Of a DNA stretch of 64,000 nt, positions 49,801 to 60,876 are shown piece by piece. Within the stretch, counting starts at the first letter, position 1. Every line of letters begins with the position of its first letter. A program made the position numbers and the translations under genes. The notes beneath the pieces were generated by a model that was given only the letters and a program-made list of their open reading frames with translations, did not search any database and was not told the origin of the DNA. Origin of the DNA: Combretum micranthum (Eukaryota > Streptophyta > Magnoliopsida > Myrtales > Combretaceae); contig JAMXBD010000639.1 in assembly GCA_024138025.1 (NCBI GenBank), positions 372,001 to 436,000 of the forward strand, read 5' to 3'.

Positions 49801-52800
49801 AAGGACTAGAAATTTGAATATGATATTTTTAAGCTTCCCTATATTATTACGAACTATTATCAACATTATTTTCATTTCGTTGTTTAGGGTTTAACAGCAG
49901 GATTGCGGATCTTAAACACTAGGGTTTGTTGTAAGCTTTGTTGACTTTTAGGGTTCCAGTTTGACTTTCGGTTTTGTTGAGTTACTCGTAAGATATAATT
50001 TTGGAGTTTTGACCATATTATATTTTTAGTTCAATATCTATGGTTTATCTCATTTTATTTGTGATTATTTAATATTTTTCTGTTCTCGGGATGTTTCACG
50101 AGCCTAGGTTAAGTTGACTCAGTTTGTTTTGGTGAAAATTAGAATTTTTTATTCTAAAATTCACTGAGGGTTTTAAGATCTTAGCATTTGTTGTCGGGTG
50201 TTGTTTGGATATATCGTTTTGATTTGCATTTTAGGAATCGGGTAGATGATTTGATTGGTGTATGGATATTAATTCAACCGATAGTTGGATTTTCTATTTT
50301 GTTTTTTAGGGTTCTCTTTTCCTTAAGATTAAGAAATCTCGTTTTTTATCCTATTTAGAATTAAGTTTTAAATTGGTTCGATTTTTAGGATTTCGCTTCG
50401 GTGTTTGACTCTTAGGATTATTTTCTAAGAATGATGAAATTTTCAGGGTTTACAGTTGTTCTTTTGGAGTTTTTGTCTTATTATAATTAGAGAAATCTAG
50501 GATTTTGGATACAGAAGATTATCCAAATAAGTTTTTTTATCTTATTAAACATAGATTCTATAAAAGTTTGATTTTTATCATGATTTGTCTGTAATTGCTG
50601 GATTTTACAAATTAGGGTCTTGGTGAAAGGAGTTGTTTTTGTGAGAATTCTGTAGTTTGATTAAGAAGAAGGTGCGATTGAAGATTTCTTGTAAGGTTAA
50701 GGTTCTGGAGAATTTTGAGATGTTAGGCTTTGTTTATAAGGATGATGTTTATTTCGTTTTTGTTATATTTGTTAACCAAAAGATTTGGAAAAATTGGCAT
50801 TCTAGGGTTTCGTTGTTTGGTGATCTTAGAAGACAGGTGTGTGGATCTAATGTTATAAATCTTGTGTTTTGAGATTGTGGATTTTACGGTTAGGAATTAA
50901 TTATGAATGTGGAATTGGATTTTGATTTGATATATGTTGATGATCAAGTTTTGGTGAAATTAGGGTTTATAACCTTTTAAAAGATTTTGTTGGTAAATTT
51001 GGAGTTTTGGAAAGCGAATCCAGGGACGACCTTATCTTATTTGTTGTTTGTGCTTGTAGGTTTAGAATTGCATAAATTGACCTAATTCTATCAGGCCTTT
51101 TAATTTGATTTGCTGCTTGTGCTTGGCTGCAGTTAGTAAAGACCACGACGGTAGTGTGATACTAATGCTGGCAACCTGATGATCCTTGTGTGGTGGTGTC
51201 CCGAATAGAGTTGCACTTGGAGATGATTCCGATAGATTAGGAGTCGTTCCAGTCTATATGGCGGAATGCAATGATATGTGGGGGTACCCAATATCAATAT
51301 ATATGTATATAACTATTTTATATAAAGTTTGAGAATCGGGGTCATGAGTTACTCTGGGTTTAAGATTGGTCATGAATAGTCCTAAACTGTGCTGCTTATT
51401 GGTTAATCAAAAGATAATAAACCTGTGGATGTTGCATAAGCATATGATGCATGTGAATTTGCTTGATGTGTGTTCACGTGTATGTGTGTGTGGTATGGCG
51501 TATTAAGTGTTTTCGCTCAATCCTTTATTTTTTAGGTGTAGGTGAAGATGATGTTGGTTGAGAATTATCTGGATATGACTTTAATGTTGACCATGGGGGA
51601 CGATGTTAGTAGATTCGACTTTCCTACTGGTGACTAACAGATTTTGGATAAAGAAGAATAGGAAAAAAGATTTTTGAAAACCATACAAAGTATATGGAGT
51701 TTGTTTGGATTATTATTGGAGATGTTTATAAGATAAGTTGTTATGTTTTGGATTTTATATAAGTACTTTTGGATAATATCAGTTTATGTTTCTAAGAGGT
51801 GAATTGTAGTAATGATAAATTCAAGTAGCCTTTTATGTGGAATTTGGAGATAATTGTATTTGTGGTTTAGTATTTTATAGCCTTAGCGTGTCCTTTTCAA
51901 GAGAAGAACACGTGGCGAGTTGTAATATCGTTAAGTTAGGGCGTTACAGAAACCGTGTCGATGCTAAAAGACATAAGCATTTATGTAAAGCAAAGAATAT
52001 AAAAACAGCGAGATGAATTCAAGAAGTGGTCTAGGAAGCTATGTCCAATGATGAAAAAGCTAGAAGAGAACAAAGAAAAAGCTAGATAGTAGATCATGCT
52101 GGTCTGTTGTGATGGGTCATGCTATTATATTGTGTAGTTGCTGGTAGGAGTTCAGTCACCACAATTTGAGGTGCTTAACGTATCAAGCATGAGTGCATAA
52201 GTTGCTCCTATATTGGCTATGTCAATGTTATGCTATGATACGTTGCTAAAGCTTATGCTTTACTCAAGTAGTGTGGGCTTCTAAGGCTTTTATCATGTTA
52301 TTGTTGCTACTAGTGCTACTTTTACCATGTTTGTTATTGATTATTTTCTTTTGATGTTAATAAACAAGTTCATGCGGTGTTCATTTAACTTTGTTGATTA
52401 ACTAATGTCATTTCTTTGTCCTTCACTTTTCTAGAGTTGCTGGTGCTACTAATTATAGTTCAGAATTTATCGCATACTAAAACAAGATTTAATAATTAAG
52501 ATATATTTGAGAGAGAAAAAACACAGTTCAACTTCTCATATTTTTATTTTTTGGGGCATTAGTACATGCACTAATGTTTCACATATTGCAAATCATATGG
52601 ACCATGTAGTTTCTAGCCTTGGAAGAAATCCATTAAAGGTTTTAGTGCAAGTTAATACTAATGGAGAAGCATGTATCAGTCATCGTGACATCTAATGAAG
52701 GCCGCATAAAACTAGAAAGCTTAAGACATACTTGGAAAAAAAGAAAAAAGAAAACAATAACTAGTCTAACATTGAAAGACATATAAAACTTTAAAGATTC

Positions 52801-53077
52801 ATTACAAATTCAAGCATGAATTGCTTTAAAACATCCATAAATAACAACAATGATTTGCTAACATTTCCACAATGACAACAAGCATGGTATCTTGATTTTG
52901 ACAAAAATGATAGAAAATAACAACTTTATTTGACAAGTTTCTGTTGTCATTTCTCCCTAACACATATTGTTACCTCATCAAATTATAAGACTGCTACATC
53001 ACATTACAAGTGTCCATGCAAGCAAAACTAAGATTGTAAAAGGGAGAAACAGCTCTACTTGGACTACTACACACTTG

Positions 53078-53428
53078 TCACAAACACTTACAAAGAACCT
53101 TAAGTGCAACTACCAACACTACAAACTTTATGATCCATGATATTCTTTGAAAGCCAGTAGCGCCCACTTCATGCTCACTGTTATTTTGTCCTTGATCCAA
53201 GATCTGCACTTGGGGTGGCTTACTATCGAGGAGGTCATTAATCACATCTTTTGCTTGATCGGGAAACTGTAGATTATGCCATATGAAAAATCCACGCCTA
53301 CCCTCCCTATAATTTGGATATCTAAAAAAATGCCTTCCTAGATTATCGCATGTCTAAAATGTTAATAGCAATGTAAGTAACCCACATCCACACCTTGAGT
53401 TTCCTCATCCGGTGCCAATGTTGCTCAT
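53078..53428 (-). pseudogene. GRF-type zinc-finger gene carried by MULE 2 (decayed)
   Basis: The main exon, 53353-53078, is open for 91 codons. It reads TCDNLGRHFFRYPNYREG, then RRGFFIWHNLQFPDQAKDV, then a polar part, then SWIIKFVVLVVALKVLC, a membrane helix, and a stop. G-R-x-F and GFFIWHN match the GRF finger. Two zinc cysteines appear replaced: Tyr in FFRYPNY and Arg in RRGFF. Upstream near 53382-53428 the minus strand reads MSNIGTG, a stop, then GNSRCGCG before a GTTACT donor, which would supply the first C-x-C. The splice does not keep frame. Position and direction match the GRF gene of MULE 1. Confidence 0.72.
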
Positions 53429-53689
53429 AGACGAAGAGATTGCTGGTGGGGAACACTGATTTGTTTGGCATGTAGCATTGTTTGATTTGGTTGTCTTCTC
53501 CTCACATCTACCTTCCTTGCTTTCTTCTTTGCTAAGGTAATATTAGGCCTTAGACTCTTAATATTGAGTTTCAAACTATGGCAGAGAGAATCGAGGTTAT
53601 GAAGCCATCAATGTGTTCCATCGTTACTTGTTTTGCTTTTATTTAAGGTCAAAAGCAAGTTTTAGTCAGTCATGGGGGTTAGAGTAATG

Positions 53690-53838
53690 AAAAAAGTAAA
53701 GCTAACTCAACAAATTATAACATCCGTTAGATGTCACATTGATAGAGGAACTAAAACGCCATGAATTAATGCACTTTATTGCCAAATTTTATAGATTGGG
53801 CACTAAATTGCCAAAAATCCAAAGTACAAGTATTTCCC
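53690..53838. repeat. Right terminal inverted repeat of MULE 2
   Basis: Pairs with 33086-33240. Key blocks on the plus strand are TCCGTTAGATGTC and GCACTAAATTGCCAAAAATCC. Confidence 0.85.
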
Positions 53839-54289
53839 ATGTCATTATTACCAAATCTAATCATAAGCTATTTAAGTTTGGTTTGATATTTAGCCATGCT
53901 ATTGAAGCAATTTCTTGAGTTGAACCTAAGCTTTATGATGTTTGACTCGATTAACTCTTGAGTGTAATCAAGCTTAAATGTTAGTGAAGATAGAATCAAT
54001 TTTAGATATCAATTTTATTTCAAATAGAATAATAATATTTATTAAGATAATCAAATCAAATCAAGTTGAATCGATTCAAGTTAGAGTTTACTTAGTACTA
54101 CTTTGAGTCGGTTTTAGCTTAAAATCATAAGTTTGATTGAGCCAGAGTCGAACTTTGCTGATGACTTTACTACAGTAATTTATAACTTTAGTTTACTATA
54201 CTATGCTTAATTATTTACTATAGTATAATTTTTTTTATTGTTGTGCATTTTTGTTATGGCATAGGTATTATAAATAACAATGAGTGTAA

Positions 54290-54620
54290 TATATATCTAT
54301 CAACCCTGCAAAAGAAAATTACTTAAACACAAATCACATAATTATAATTACTAGCACAAAATTGTATCTAAGACATACAATTTTAGTTTTAACATTGCAA
54401 AAGCACATGTTTAATATGCAATTTGCTATAAATAAAAAGTAAAATCACATATTTATTATGTAATTTACTATAAATAGAAGTTTCACTATTTGTACAAAAG
54501 TCACAAAAATCTCATATAAGACATGCGACATTTATAGAAAAAGTAAAATCGCATCTTATATATGCAATTTTACATTAGTCTAGTAAAAGTTTTTTTTATG
54601 TAATTGTTATTTACATAGAT
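54290..54620. repeat. Hairpin array, related layout (copy D)
   Basis: Consecutive hairpins: AAATTGTAT-CTAAGAC-ATACAATTT at 54359-54383, an imperfect GTAAA.TCACAT stem near 54437, and GTAAAATCGCAT...ATGCAATTTTAC at 54543-54573 with one mismatch in 12. The TCGCATCTT core resembles the hairpin at 15384-15408. Element ends are not clear. Confidence 0.55.
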
Positions 54621-54837
54621 AATTTTCCAATGGAACGGTAAATTGACAATTTTCTCGAATGATATTTTTTGTTGTATTATTTTTCATTTAATATTTACCA
54701 TTACTACGTTGGTGGCCTTATGATCATTAACATTAATCTTTCAAATAAGATAGATTGGGTTTGAATTCTACCTCCTTGTTATATTGATAATATATATTTA
54801 TTATAACTACATTTTCTTATTTTATCATTGTCTCATC

Positions 54838-55740
54838 ATTAATGCCACTACTTCCACTACTGTGATTGCACCGTTACTACCACCACGATAGTACCACTAT
54901 CACTGTTGACTTATAACCACCATAGTACTTTTATGATGACAAGGATATGTACTTACAACTCGTTCACTTAACATGAATATCTATTTATTTCCTCATCATT
55001 CTATATAAAGCTGCTATTACGATGTTCACTTGAGAGGGATAACAATTCATAATGTCAAATGATGAATAGTAATTTATATCCCCATGCCCATGAATTGTTA
55101 TTCAATGGCTTTATTTTTCAACTTTGTCATAAATATCCTATTTTGAAAATATCACATATATAATTATCCCTTCTACATAATAAAGATAAGGGACATTATA
55201 GATATTTTTACCTTTTATTCCAATAATTACTTGTTGTATATTTTACATCTAAGTGAACAATGTAATAGTCATTATAACCCTGTTACATTCCTATTGAATT
55301 GAAATTCAATCCCCCCCCTTTCGTTAGTCTATTGGTAATAGCAATGATGATGATGATGATGATAAAATGACAACTATCGAGGAGCAATAATGGCAATGAT
55401 AATATGCAGTGATAGATGTGTTAGTGATGCAGTTATTATAGCTAACACAAAGGTGGTATAAGTAAAGTTATCAAGATGGTGGTGATGTAGAAAATGATAG
55501 TGATGGTAGTCATAGTGTAAGGGATTATAGAGGTAGTAATGATAATAGTGAAAGTGGTGTAGTAATGGCAATGCAAGCAATGGTGATGGTGTAGTGCTAA
55601 TAATATGATTTTAGTGGTGATGACTTGGTGTTAGGTTCTCTTGATGATGGTGACAATGGTAGAGGAGGTTGTAGTGGAAGCAATGATGGTACTATAGGTT
55701 TAGTGGTGGTGTTAGCAAGGTTAAGGTGTTAATGGTGAGA
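54838..55740. repeat. Triplet-rich degenerate DNA, C-rich then G-rich
   Basis: Positions 54838-54930 are rich in CCA/CTA triplets. From 55338 there is a (GAT)n run and then to 55740 DNA rich in GGT/GAT/AGT triplets. The two parts are complementary in style, as if they were arms of an old inverted repeat. The His-rich minus-strand frame at 55374-55580 is a by-product of the triplets. Confidence 0.55.
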
Positions 55741-57147
55741 TGGTAATAAAAATAAATAAATAAAGTAAGAAAAAGTGCTATTTTATGGATTTGCTATGAT
55801 AATATTTTTTCCCCTTTTTTAAGTAAAAGATTGAAAATGATAAGAAGAAAAAAAATTGATAACTTAAATAGAAAAGTAAATAGTCAATATGTTGAACTTG
55901 AGAGTTCAATGTGAATTTTGATGAGATAATAAAATGCACAATCAACTATTTATTTATCATAAACTACACTTAATTAGTCATATATATATATATATATGTG
56001 CATGCTTTGTGCGTATTTGTTTAGCAGAAACAGGAGATGGTCGAGAGTAAGCCAAAATCAAGTGTCAAGGCACGACAAAGCAAAGGCCAAAGCTCGATAA
56101 GCTCAAGAATGCCAAATTAGTGGTTGACAGGTTGGTCAAGTCCTAAACATGTTAAGTGATTGAGGCTCAACAAGTTAAGTTTGATGCGTAGCAAGGCAAA
56201 GAAGTGAATAGACTTGTCAAGGGCTCAACGTGCTAAAGATTTTAGGCACGTGAGATCAATCTTAAGGCTCAACAAGGCTAAAGACAACACACTGTTGGTT
56301 GAAGGTCAAGTGAAGCATCAATGTATTCAAGTTTAAGGCACGACGGTTTAAATTTTCGGGTTTGAAGAAGAGCACGTGTGAGAGGCTATTGAAGGCAATG
56401 TTTGGGCATGATGAATGAGGCACGACAGATATTTAAGGTACAACAGCTTAAAGTCTGAAGCTAATGTGGCAAGAAAAGAGCTATTAAAGCGTCTTTAATG
56501 TTTGGCATATTATAGACATTGTGTCTAACGGACTTTTGAATTTCAAATGCTATTTATATACAAAGTCTAGAAGATCAACGAATGGGAACGAAGTGCCAGA
56601 ATTATTTACGAGTTCTTTATTGCAATAAAACAAAACTTTTATTTTTTTGTTTTCCTATACATTAAAATTTGCAAATATTTATATATATATAGAGAAAAAC
56701 ACTCTAGAGCTCAGTTCTTATTTTTACTATCTATTTGAGAGCATTCTAGAGAGTGAAAGGAAATAGTTTATTTTCTTTGTGTTGTAAACTGTTATATTGT
56801 TCAGCTTAAGCATCAATTTAAGATAACTGAAAGTGGTGGTGAAGACCTCGATTCAAGGCATTGGTGGACTGTTGAGAGTAGAAAGAGGGCTAAACTCCAT
56901 GTTAAAACATTGGCTTGATTTTCCCTATCCTTATCTTATTAGTTTATGCATTATATCTTTTGTTTATTTATCCAGTGTAAATTTATTTGTATTTTGATTT
57001 GTTGAAATTAAAATTATTCATTTAGGATTTTTTGGGAAATACTCAATTCACACCCTCCCTTCCTTAAGTATTTCTAGTGTATTTTCAACTAGTATCAGAG
57101 TCTGTCTCTATTATTTTAGTACTTAACTACCAAATAGAGTAAAGATC

Positions 57148-59262
57148 ATGGCTTCTAATACATTAGGGTTTCTAAAGGGGCAAGTGATAAATGGGCCTCT
57201 GCTTCTATGTAAAGGTAATTATCCTTATTAGAAGTGTAAGATAAAAGTAATTTTAAAATCCTAAATAGACTGATATGGAATGTTATTGATAACAGGCCTT
57301 ATAAAATTGAAGGAAAATAAAAAATAGATTATTTAGAGGAAGATTGGAAAAAGCTTGATTTAAACAAAATTACAGTGAATATATTACATTATGGATTAAA
57401 TGAAAGTGATTTTAATAGAATTCGTACATGTTCTACAGCAAAGGAGATTTGGAATGAGCTAGAAAAGACTTATAAAGGTACATATCGAGTTAGAGATACC
57501 AAATAAGTCTTTTGTGTGGGGAATTTGAAAACTTTAAAATGATCTCCAGTGAAATAAGGCATTAAGAAATAAGCTATTGCCCTAAAATAAAGAAGAGCTT
57601 CTTGGTGCGCTCAAAACCTATGAGCTCATTAAGAAATAAGGCAAACAAAGCAACAAGAAAGCTATTGCCTTGAAAGCCACAAGACAAGACTCAAATAATG
57701 AAGAAAATGAAGATAAACAAGAGGATCTTATCTTGATGGCCAAGAAGCTGAGAAAATTTATGAGGCCTAAATCTGAGAACATAGAGGATGATAGTAGTGT
57801 AGGGTTTCGAGGAATTTTAAAAAATAAAATTTTGTAGCGGAAAATTCAAAACCCTAAAACGGAATCCATGTGTTTTGATTAAATTAGGTACCAATAAGAA
57901 TGGATCCAAAAAAATACCTCGCAATTTCGTATCCAGAGATTTGAATTAAATCACTTGTAATCCGGATCTACAAGGTACCATGATTTTGTTGCACCCTCTA
58001 CGTAGTCTACACGAACAAGCACACCAAAAAGGAATCACCTTTGCGTGCTAACACAATCTAGAACGCTTCTAAATTGATCAGGAAGAATCGAGTTTTTCCC
58101 TTCTTGTGTTTTTCTCTTTGTTAGGGTTACAAATTTTCTCTGCCGTCTAATATGATAGTCAAAAGTCATAACCCTAAAGAGACTCTATCACTCCTATTTA
58201 TAATATGTCAGTAATTTTAATTGACATTAATGCCCCCAATTTTATTAGGATTGGACATGATAATAACTCTTTTAAAATAATTAAATTATTATTCATAATA
58301 ATAATTTATTTATTTATTCTTCCCGCTGGACTTTAAAATTAAATCCATGTTCCTTTTTTGCTTATTCCTTTGTGTATGACCGGTTCATTTGATATTGGCA
58401 GTTAACTTGAAAACCATTTTTAGTAAATAAAACATAAGCGACCTCTAGCAAGACATTATGTTTACCCAAATCAAATGAAGATCGGTGATCGGATTTTACC
58501 TGTTCTATAACTTATGCCATCATCCTTTTTGTCTCGCGATATCTAGATTAAATATAAGACACGGATAATGTCACCCTCATATTATTCAATCTTGTTATTT
58601 CTCGATTTCTAAGTGAACTGATAAAACAAATGAAATTGATGACATTATCAATTCATTTAAGCACGACCATGCATTTGTCAATCTCACTGATTGAGGGGCC
58701 CAAAGATATCTTTCTCATAAAGAGAGGGACAAATCCCATCTTAATCATTCAACCTCCTCTACACGATTCACATTATGCCCAATCAAAACCTTTATAATTA
58801 TTTGATTAAGAACAACGTTTGATTCTATCGAAACATAATGTTACTCATATTGGAATTTATGGTGATTTTAGGTCTAAGGATGTATTGACATTGCTATTAT
58901 GACAATCACTTATGACTCTGGTTCATGTAGTGATCTCATAGCGGGTCAATCCAATATATTTAGATCTCTAATATATACTTATGAGTTTTATCTGTATCTC
59001 TATACACATAAACATCTCATGATCATCAAATAAAACTCATACTAGATTTAATTCACCATGATTTCACAATAATGAGAATCTAAGAATAAATAGATTATTC
59101 ATGAATTCTATTATAAAGTAAACATCCAAACTTTATAATAAAAATGCCTCTAAATTAAAATACATATGAAATAACAATACTTAGTAATTGGCCTAGGTCA
59201 CAATCACTAACAAGCAGCTCCTCTAAGCACAAGAGAAAGGATATGATTACATGCTACAACTG
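57148..59262 (+). pseudogene. Ty1/copia gag, broken
   Basis: ATG at 57148 reads MASNTLGFLKGQVINGPLLL. CKGNYPY follows, then TAG where the family has Trp. Later frames give LNRLIWNVIDNRPYKIEG, then NILHYGLNESDFNRIRTC and STAKEIWNELEKTYKGTYRV, the classic copia Gag (UBN2-type) core. Further stops follow near 57507. The tail has KKLRKFMRPKSENIEDDSS, where an LTR (57798-59212) interrupts. Beyond it the frame resumes SSSKHKRKDMITCYNC, the start of the CCHC zinc knuckle, where a second LTR begins. Gag would coat the element RNA; this copy is dead. Confidence 0.85.
57798..59212 (-). mobile_element. Solo LTR, copia-like, 1415 bp, inside gag
   Basis: Ends TGTAGGGTTTCG (57798) and CACTAACA (59212), with target 5-mers AGTAG (57793-57797) and AGCAG (59213-59217), one change apart. 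Read on the minus strand it starts TGTTAGTGATTGTGACCTAG and has a TATA-like TTATAAATAGGAG near 58193, so it points left. Removing it restores the gag frame. Confidence 0.82.
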
Positions 59263-60876
59263 TCATGCCTCAAAGGGTACCTTAAACATAACAGTCCACT
59301 GCACATAATTTTAAAGCTAATAAACGACAACCTTAGTCACACAGAATGATGTGCTTAGATCTAAAAGTGTGTGTTTCGCTCAACTCACTCTCACAATTGA
59401 TCAATCGCTCAAATTTCAATTAAGAACAAATAGCAATAAAAAGGATAGATAAACCTAATTCTTGCTAGATATGACACACTAGCAAGGAATTAGTCTTAGC
59501 GTTGAATTTGCTGATATGACTCACAACAAATCCAAGGCCATCACTCGCCACAATCTAAGATTGATAAGAGTAGGGTTTGGAGAGAAATGACTTCTCAAAT
59601 TCAATACTCGACCAAAAGTTTTCTTTGAGTCTCAATACAAAAGGGGGTATTTATAATAGTTCCCCAAAAGACCTAATTAATGACAAAAGGACTAATTACT
59701 AAATATGATAATAAGACTAATAGATATGACAAAAGGACTTTCTATATCTAATTATCTTAATTTGAAAGGAATCTACTGACATTAAAGACTAATAAATATG
59801 AAATTAAAGACTAGACGTAATTAATGACAATGAAGATTAAAAAGATAATAAAGACTAATAATTATGAAATAAGAACTTGCTATATCTAATTAAAACAATG
59901 TAACTGTCATTCAACGCATTAAAACAATGTAACTGCCATTTAATGCCGCCGGCCTTCAAGCTTTCCGATCTAGTTTCCTTTGAATTGCTCCACTTAGCTT
60001 GATTCCGTCTTCCGCAATGATCCCGGGGTACTTCTGGTTCATTCTCTTATCGATCTCATTGTTATCCGATGGAATTCATAGTAACAAACTCTTTAATTCC
60101 ATGATTTGAACTTGAGAGTTTGATCCGGTTTCTTGCATGGTTAGATTCCTATCACAGAAGCTTCGTATCACGTGTAAGGCGTGCTTCCAAGATAGTAGGA
60201 GACTCACAGGGGTATTACGTTTAAGCAGATAATAAAAGTATGCAAGAACTTATATAGATAAACATGTAATATTCATTAGAATAAAAGTCTCTTACAACTT
60301 CTTAGGGGCATTCTCCCGTTCTAATAGTCTTGTTCAATTAAGCCATCTTCAATATATACATAAATATAACATAAGTCTCTTATAGAGATTTTTCTTAGAA
60401 GTCTATATCCAAAACTAAATACATATAAATTTCCTCCAAAAACTCTTAGTAGCTTTGGTTCATACCTAACAAAAAGGGCTCCTTGGTGCCAACCACAAGT
60501 AATCATACTGTAACAAAAAGCTATAGGGGTATAAGCAAAACTAGCTTAGTGAGATAACTCTCATCTACAAAACATTTTCATAAAACACACAAGTATTGAG
60601 ACAATTATATGAGAATGCATTAATCACATGAGCAAACAAAATACACACGATTAACCGGAAACCATGTGTAGTATGGATTTTACGCCCTCTATGTCGAGGG
60701 TTGAGTGGTTACTGGCCCATACGACTATCAATAATCACAGACTTACCGTCTCTACTTGCCTTGTAGACTTTTTGGCTCTTACTTACCCATGTAGACTTTC
60801 CGGCTCCTATTAGCCACCACTACAACTCTTCGTTTTCCTACACGAAGAATAGTAGTGAAAAATAAATGTGACTTAC
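59261..60876 (-). mobile_element. LTR of the 4-kb family, diverged (copy 7), partial
   Basis: Starts TGTCATGCCTCAAAGGGTAC exactly at the Cys codon of the gag zinc knuckle. Beyond the insert at 59347-60154 it continues with CTTCGTATCACGTGTAAGGC and blocks such as CTATAGGGGTATAAGC and ACTAGCTTAGTGAGATA shared with copies 1, 4 and 5. It is interrupted again at 60877 and its other end is outside the window. The 61-codon frame at 60321-60506 is chance. Confidence 0.75.
59347..60154 (-). mobile_element. Solo LTR of a third family, 808 bp
   Basis: Lies between perfect CAGAA duplications (59342-59346 and 60155-60159), with ends TGATGTGC and TTCCTATCA. On the minus strand it starts TGATAGGAATCTAACC and has a TATA-like ATTATAAATACCCCC near 59655. 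No coding content. Confidence 0.85.

Larger units (their letters stand above)
41430..50454 (-). mobile_element. Solo LTR of the 4-kb family (copy 5), split by a 4.7-kb insertion
   Basis: In its own sense it starts TGTAAACCCTGAAAATTTC at 50454 and ends CCCCAAGGCGTGGCA at 41430. GTTGT is perfectly duplicated at 41425-41429 and 50455-50459. Removing 42924-47630 and one AATAT leaves about 4.31 kb. Orientation comes from a minus-strand TATA-like TCTATAAATACCCC near 49312. Confidence 0.9.
36406..51948 (+). mobile_element. Solo LTR (about 2.17 kb own length) in MULE 2, itself carrying two LTRs
   Basis: Starts TGTAATATACAAG and ends TTAGGGCGTTACA with perfect GAAAC duplications at 36401-36405 and 51949-51953. 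Taking it out restores the transposase reading YKETVSMLKD. Own sequence is 36406-36674, 41012-41429 and 50460-51948. A plus-strand TATA-like TTTATAAATAGAC at 41040 sets the orientation. No gag or pol is present. The 71-codon frame at 50657-50872 is not recognised and is probably chance. Confidence 0.88.
33965..52200 (+). pseudogene. MuDR-type transposase of MULE 2, disrupted
   Basis: ATG at 33967 opens 108 codons that fit the N-terminal domain of plant MuDR transposases (VDALRLINNEFGLLELLN). Around 34600-34800 the frame reads LTMGMLFESLRELKMQ and KCVREGCP, the MuDR zinc-binding region, with stop codons. At 34985-35080 it reads CRRARDRVHEIL and YTMLWDYLEELY. The catalytic MULE domain is at 35775-36000 (VCKGELLVAIGQDANNQVYP, then WTWFLKALMADLGI, then WTFITDQ), and 36080-36405 gives LLAIEDIFPNVERRMRA and EAFNGKILE. 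After the inserted LTR it resumes at 51949 with ETVSMLKDISIYVKQRI, then FKKWSRKLCPMMKKLEENKE. Several stops and frame changes, a MITE and an LTR make it inactive. The SWIM region after 52080 is poorly preserved. Confidence 0.88.
33086..53838 (+). mobile_element. Mutator-like element 2 (MULE) with nested insertions
   Basis: The first about 155 bases (33086-33240) and the last about 150 (53690-53838) are inverted repeats: TTTTTAGCAATTTAGTGC on the left matches TTTTTGGCAATTTAGTGC read from the right, and GACATCTAACGGA is identical in both. Both termini start GGGAAA. Removing the solo LTR at 36406-51948 and the MITE at 35085-35625 leaves about 4.65 kb, a normal MULE size. The transposase is on the plus strand and a GRF zinc-finger gene lies downstream on the minus strand. 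No 9-bp target duplication is recognisable (CAAAACTAA against ATGTCATTA), so the outer edges may be off or decayed. Confidence 0.85.

Noticed and set aside
33077..53847. 9-bp target duplication of MULE 2
   Set aside because: CAAAACTAA and ATGTCATTA do not match; the terminal repeats support the element but no duplication can be claimed.
55374..55580. His/Tyr-rich minus-strand frame
   Set aside because: Produced by ATG/ATC triplet repeats; no real protein signal.
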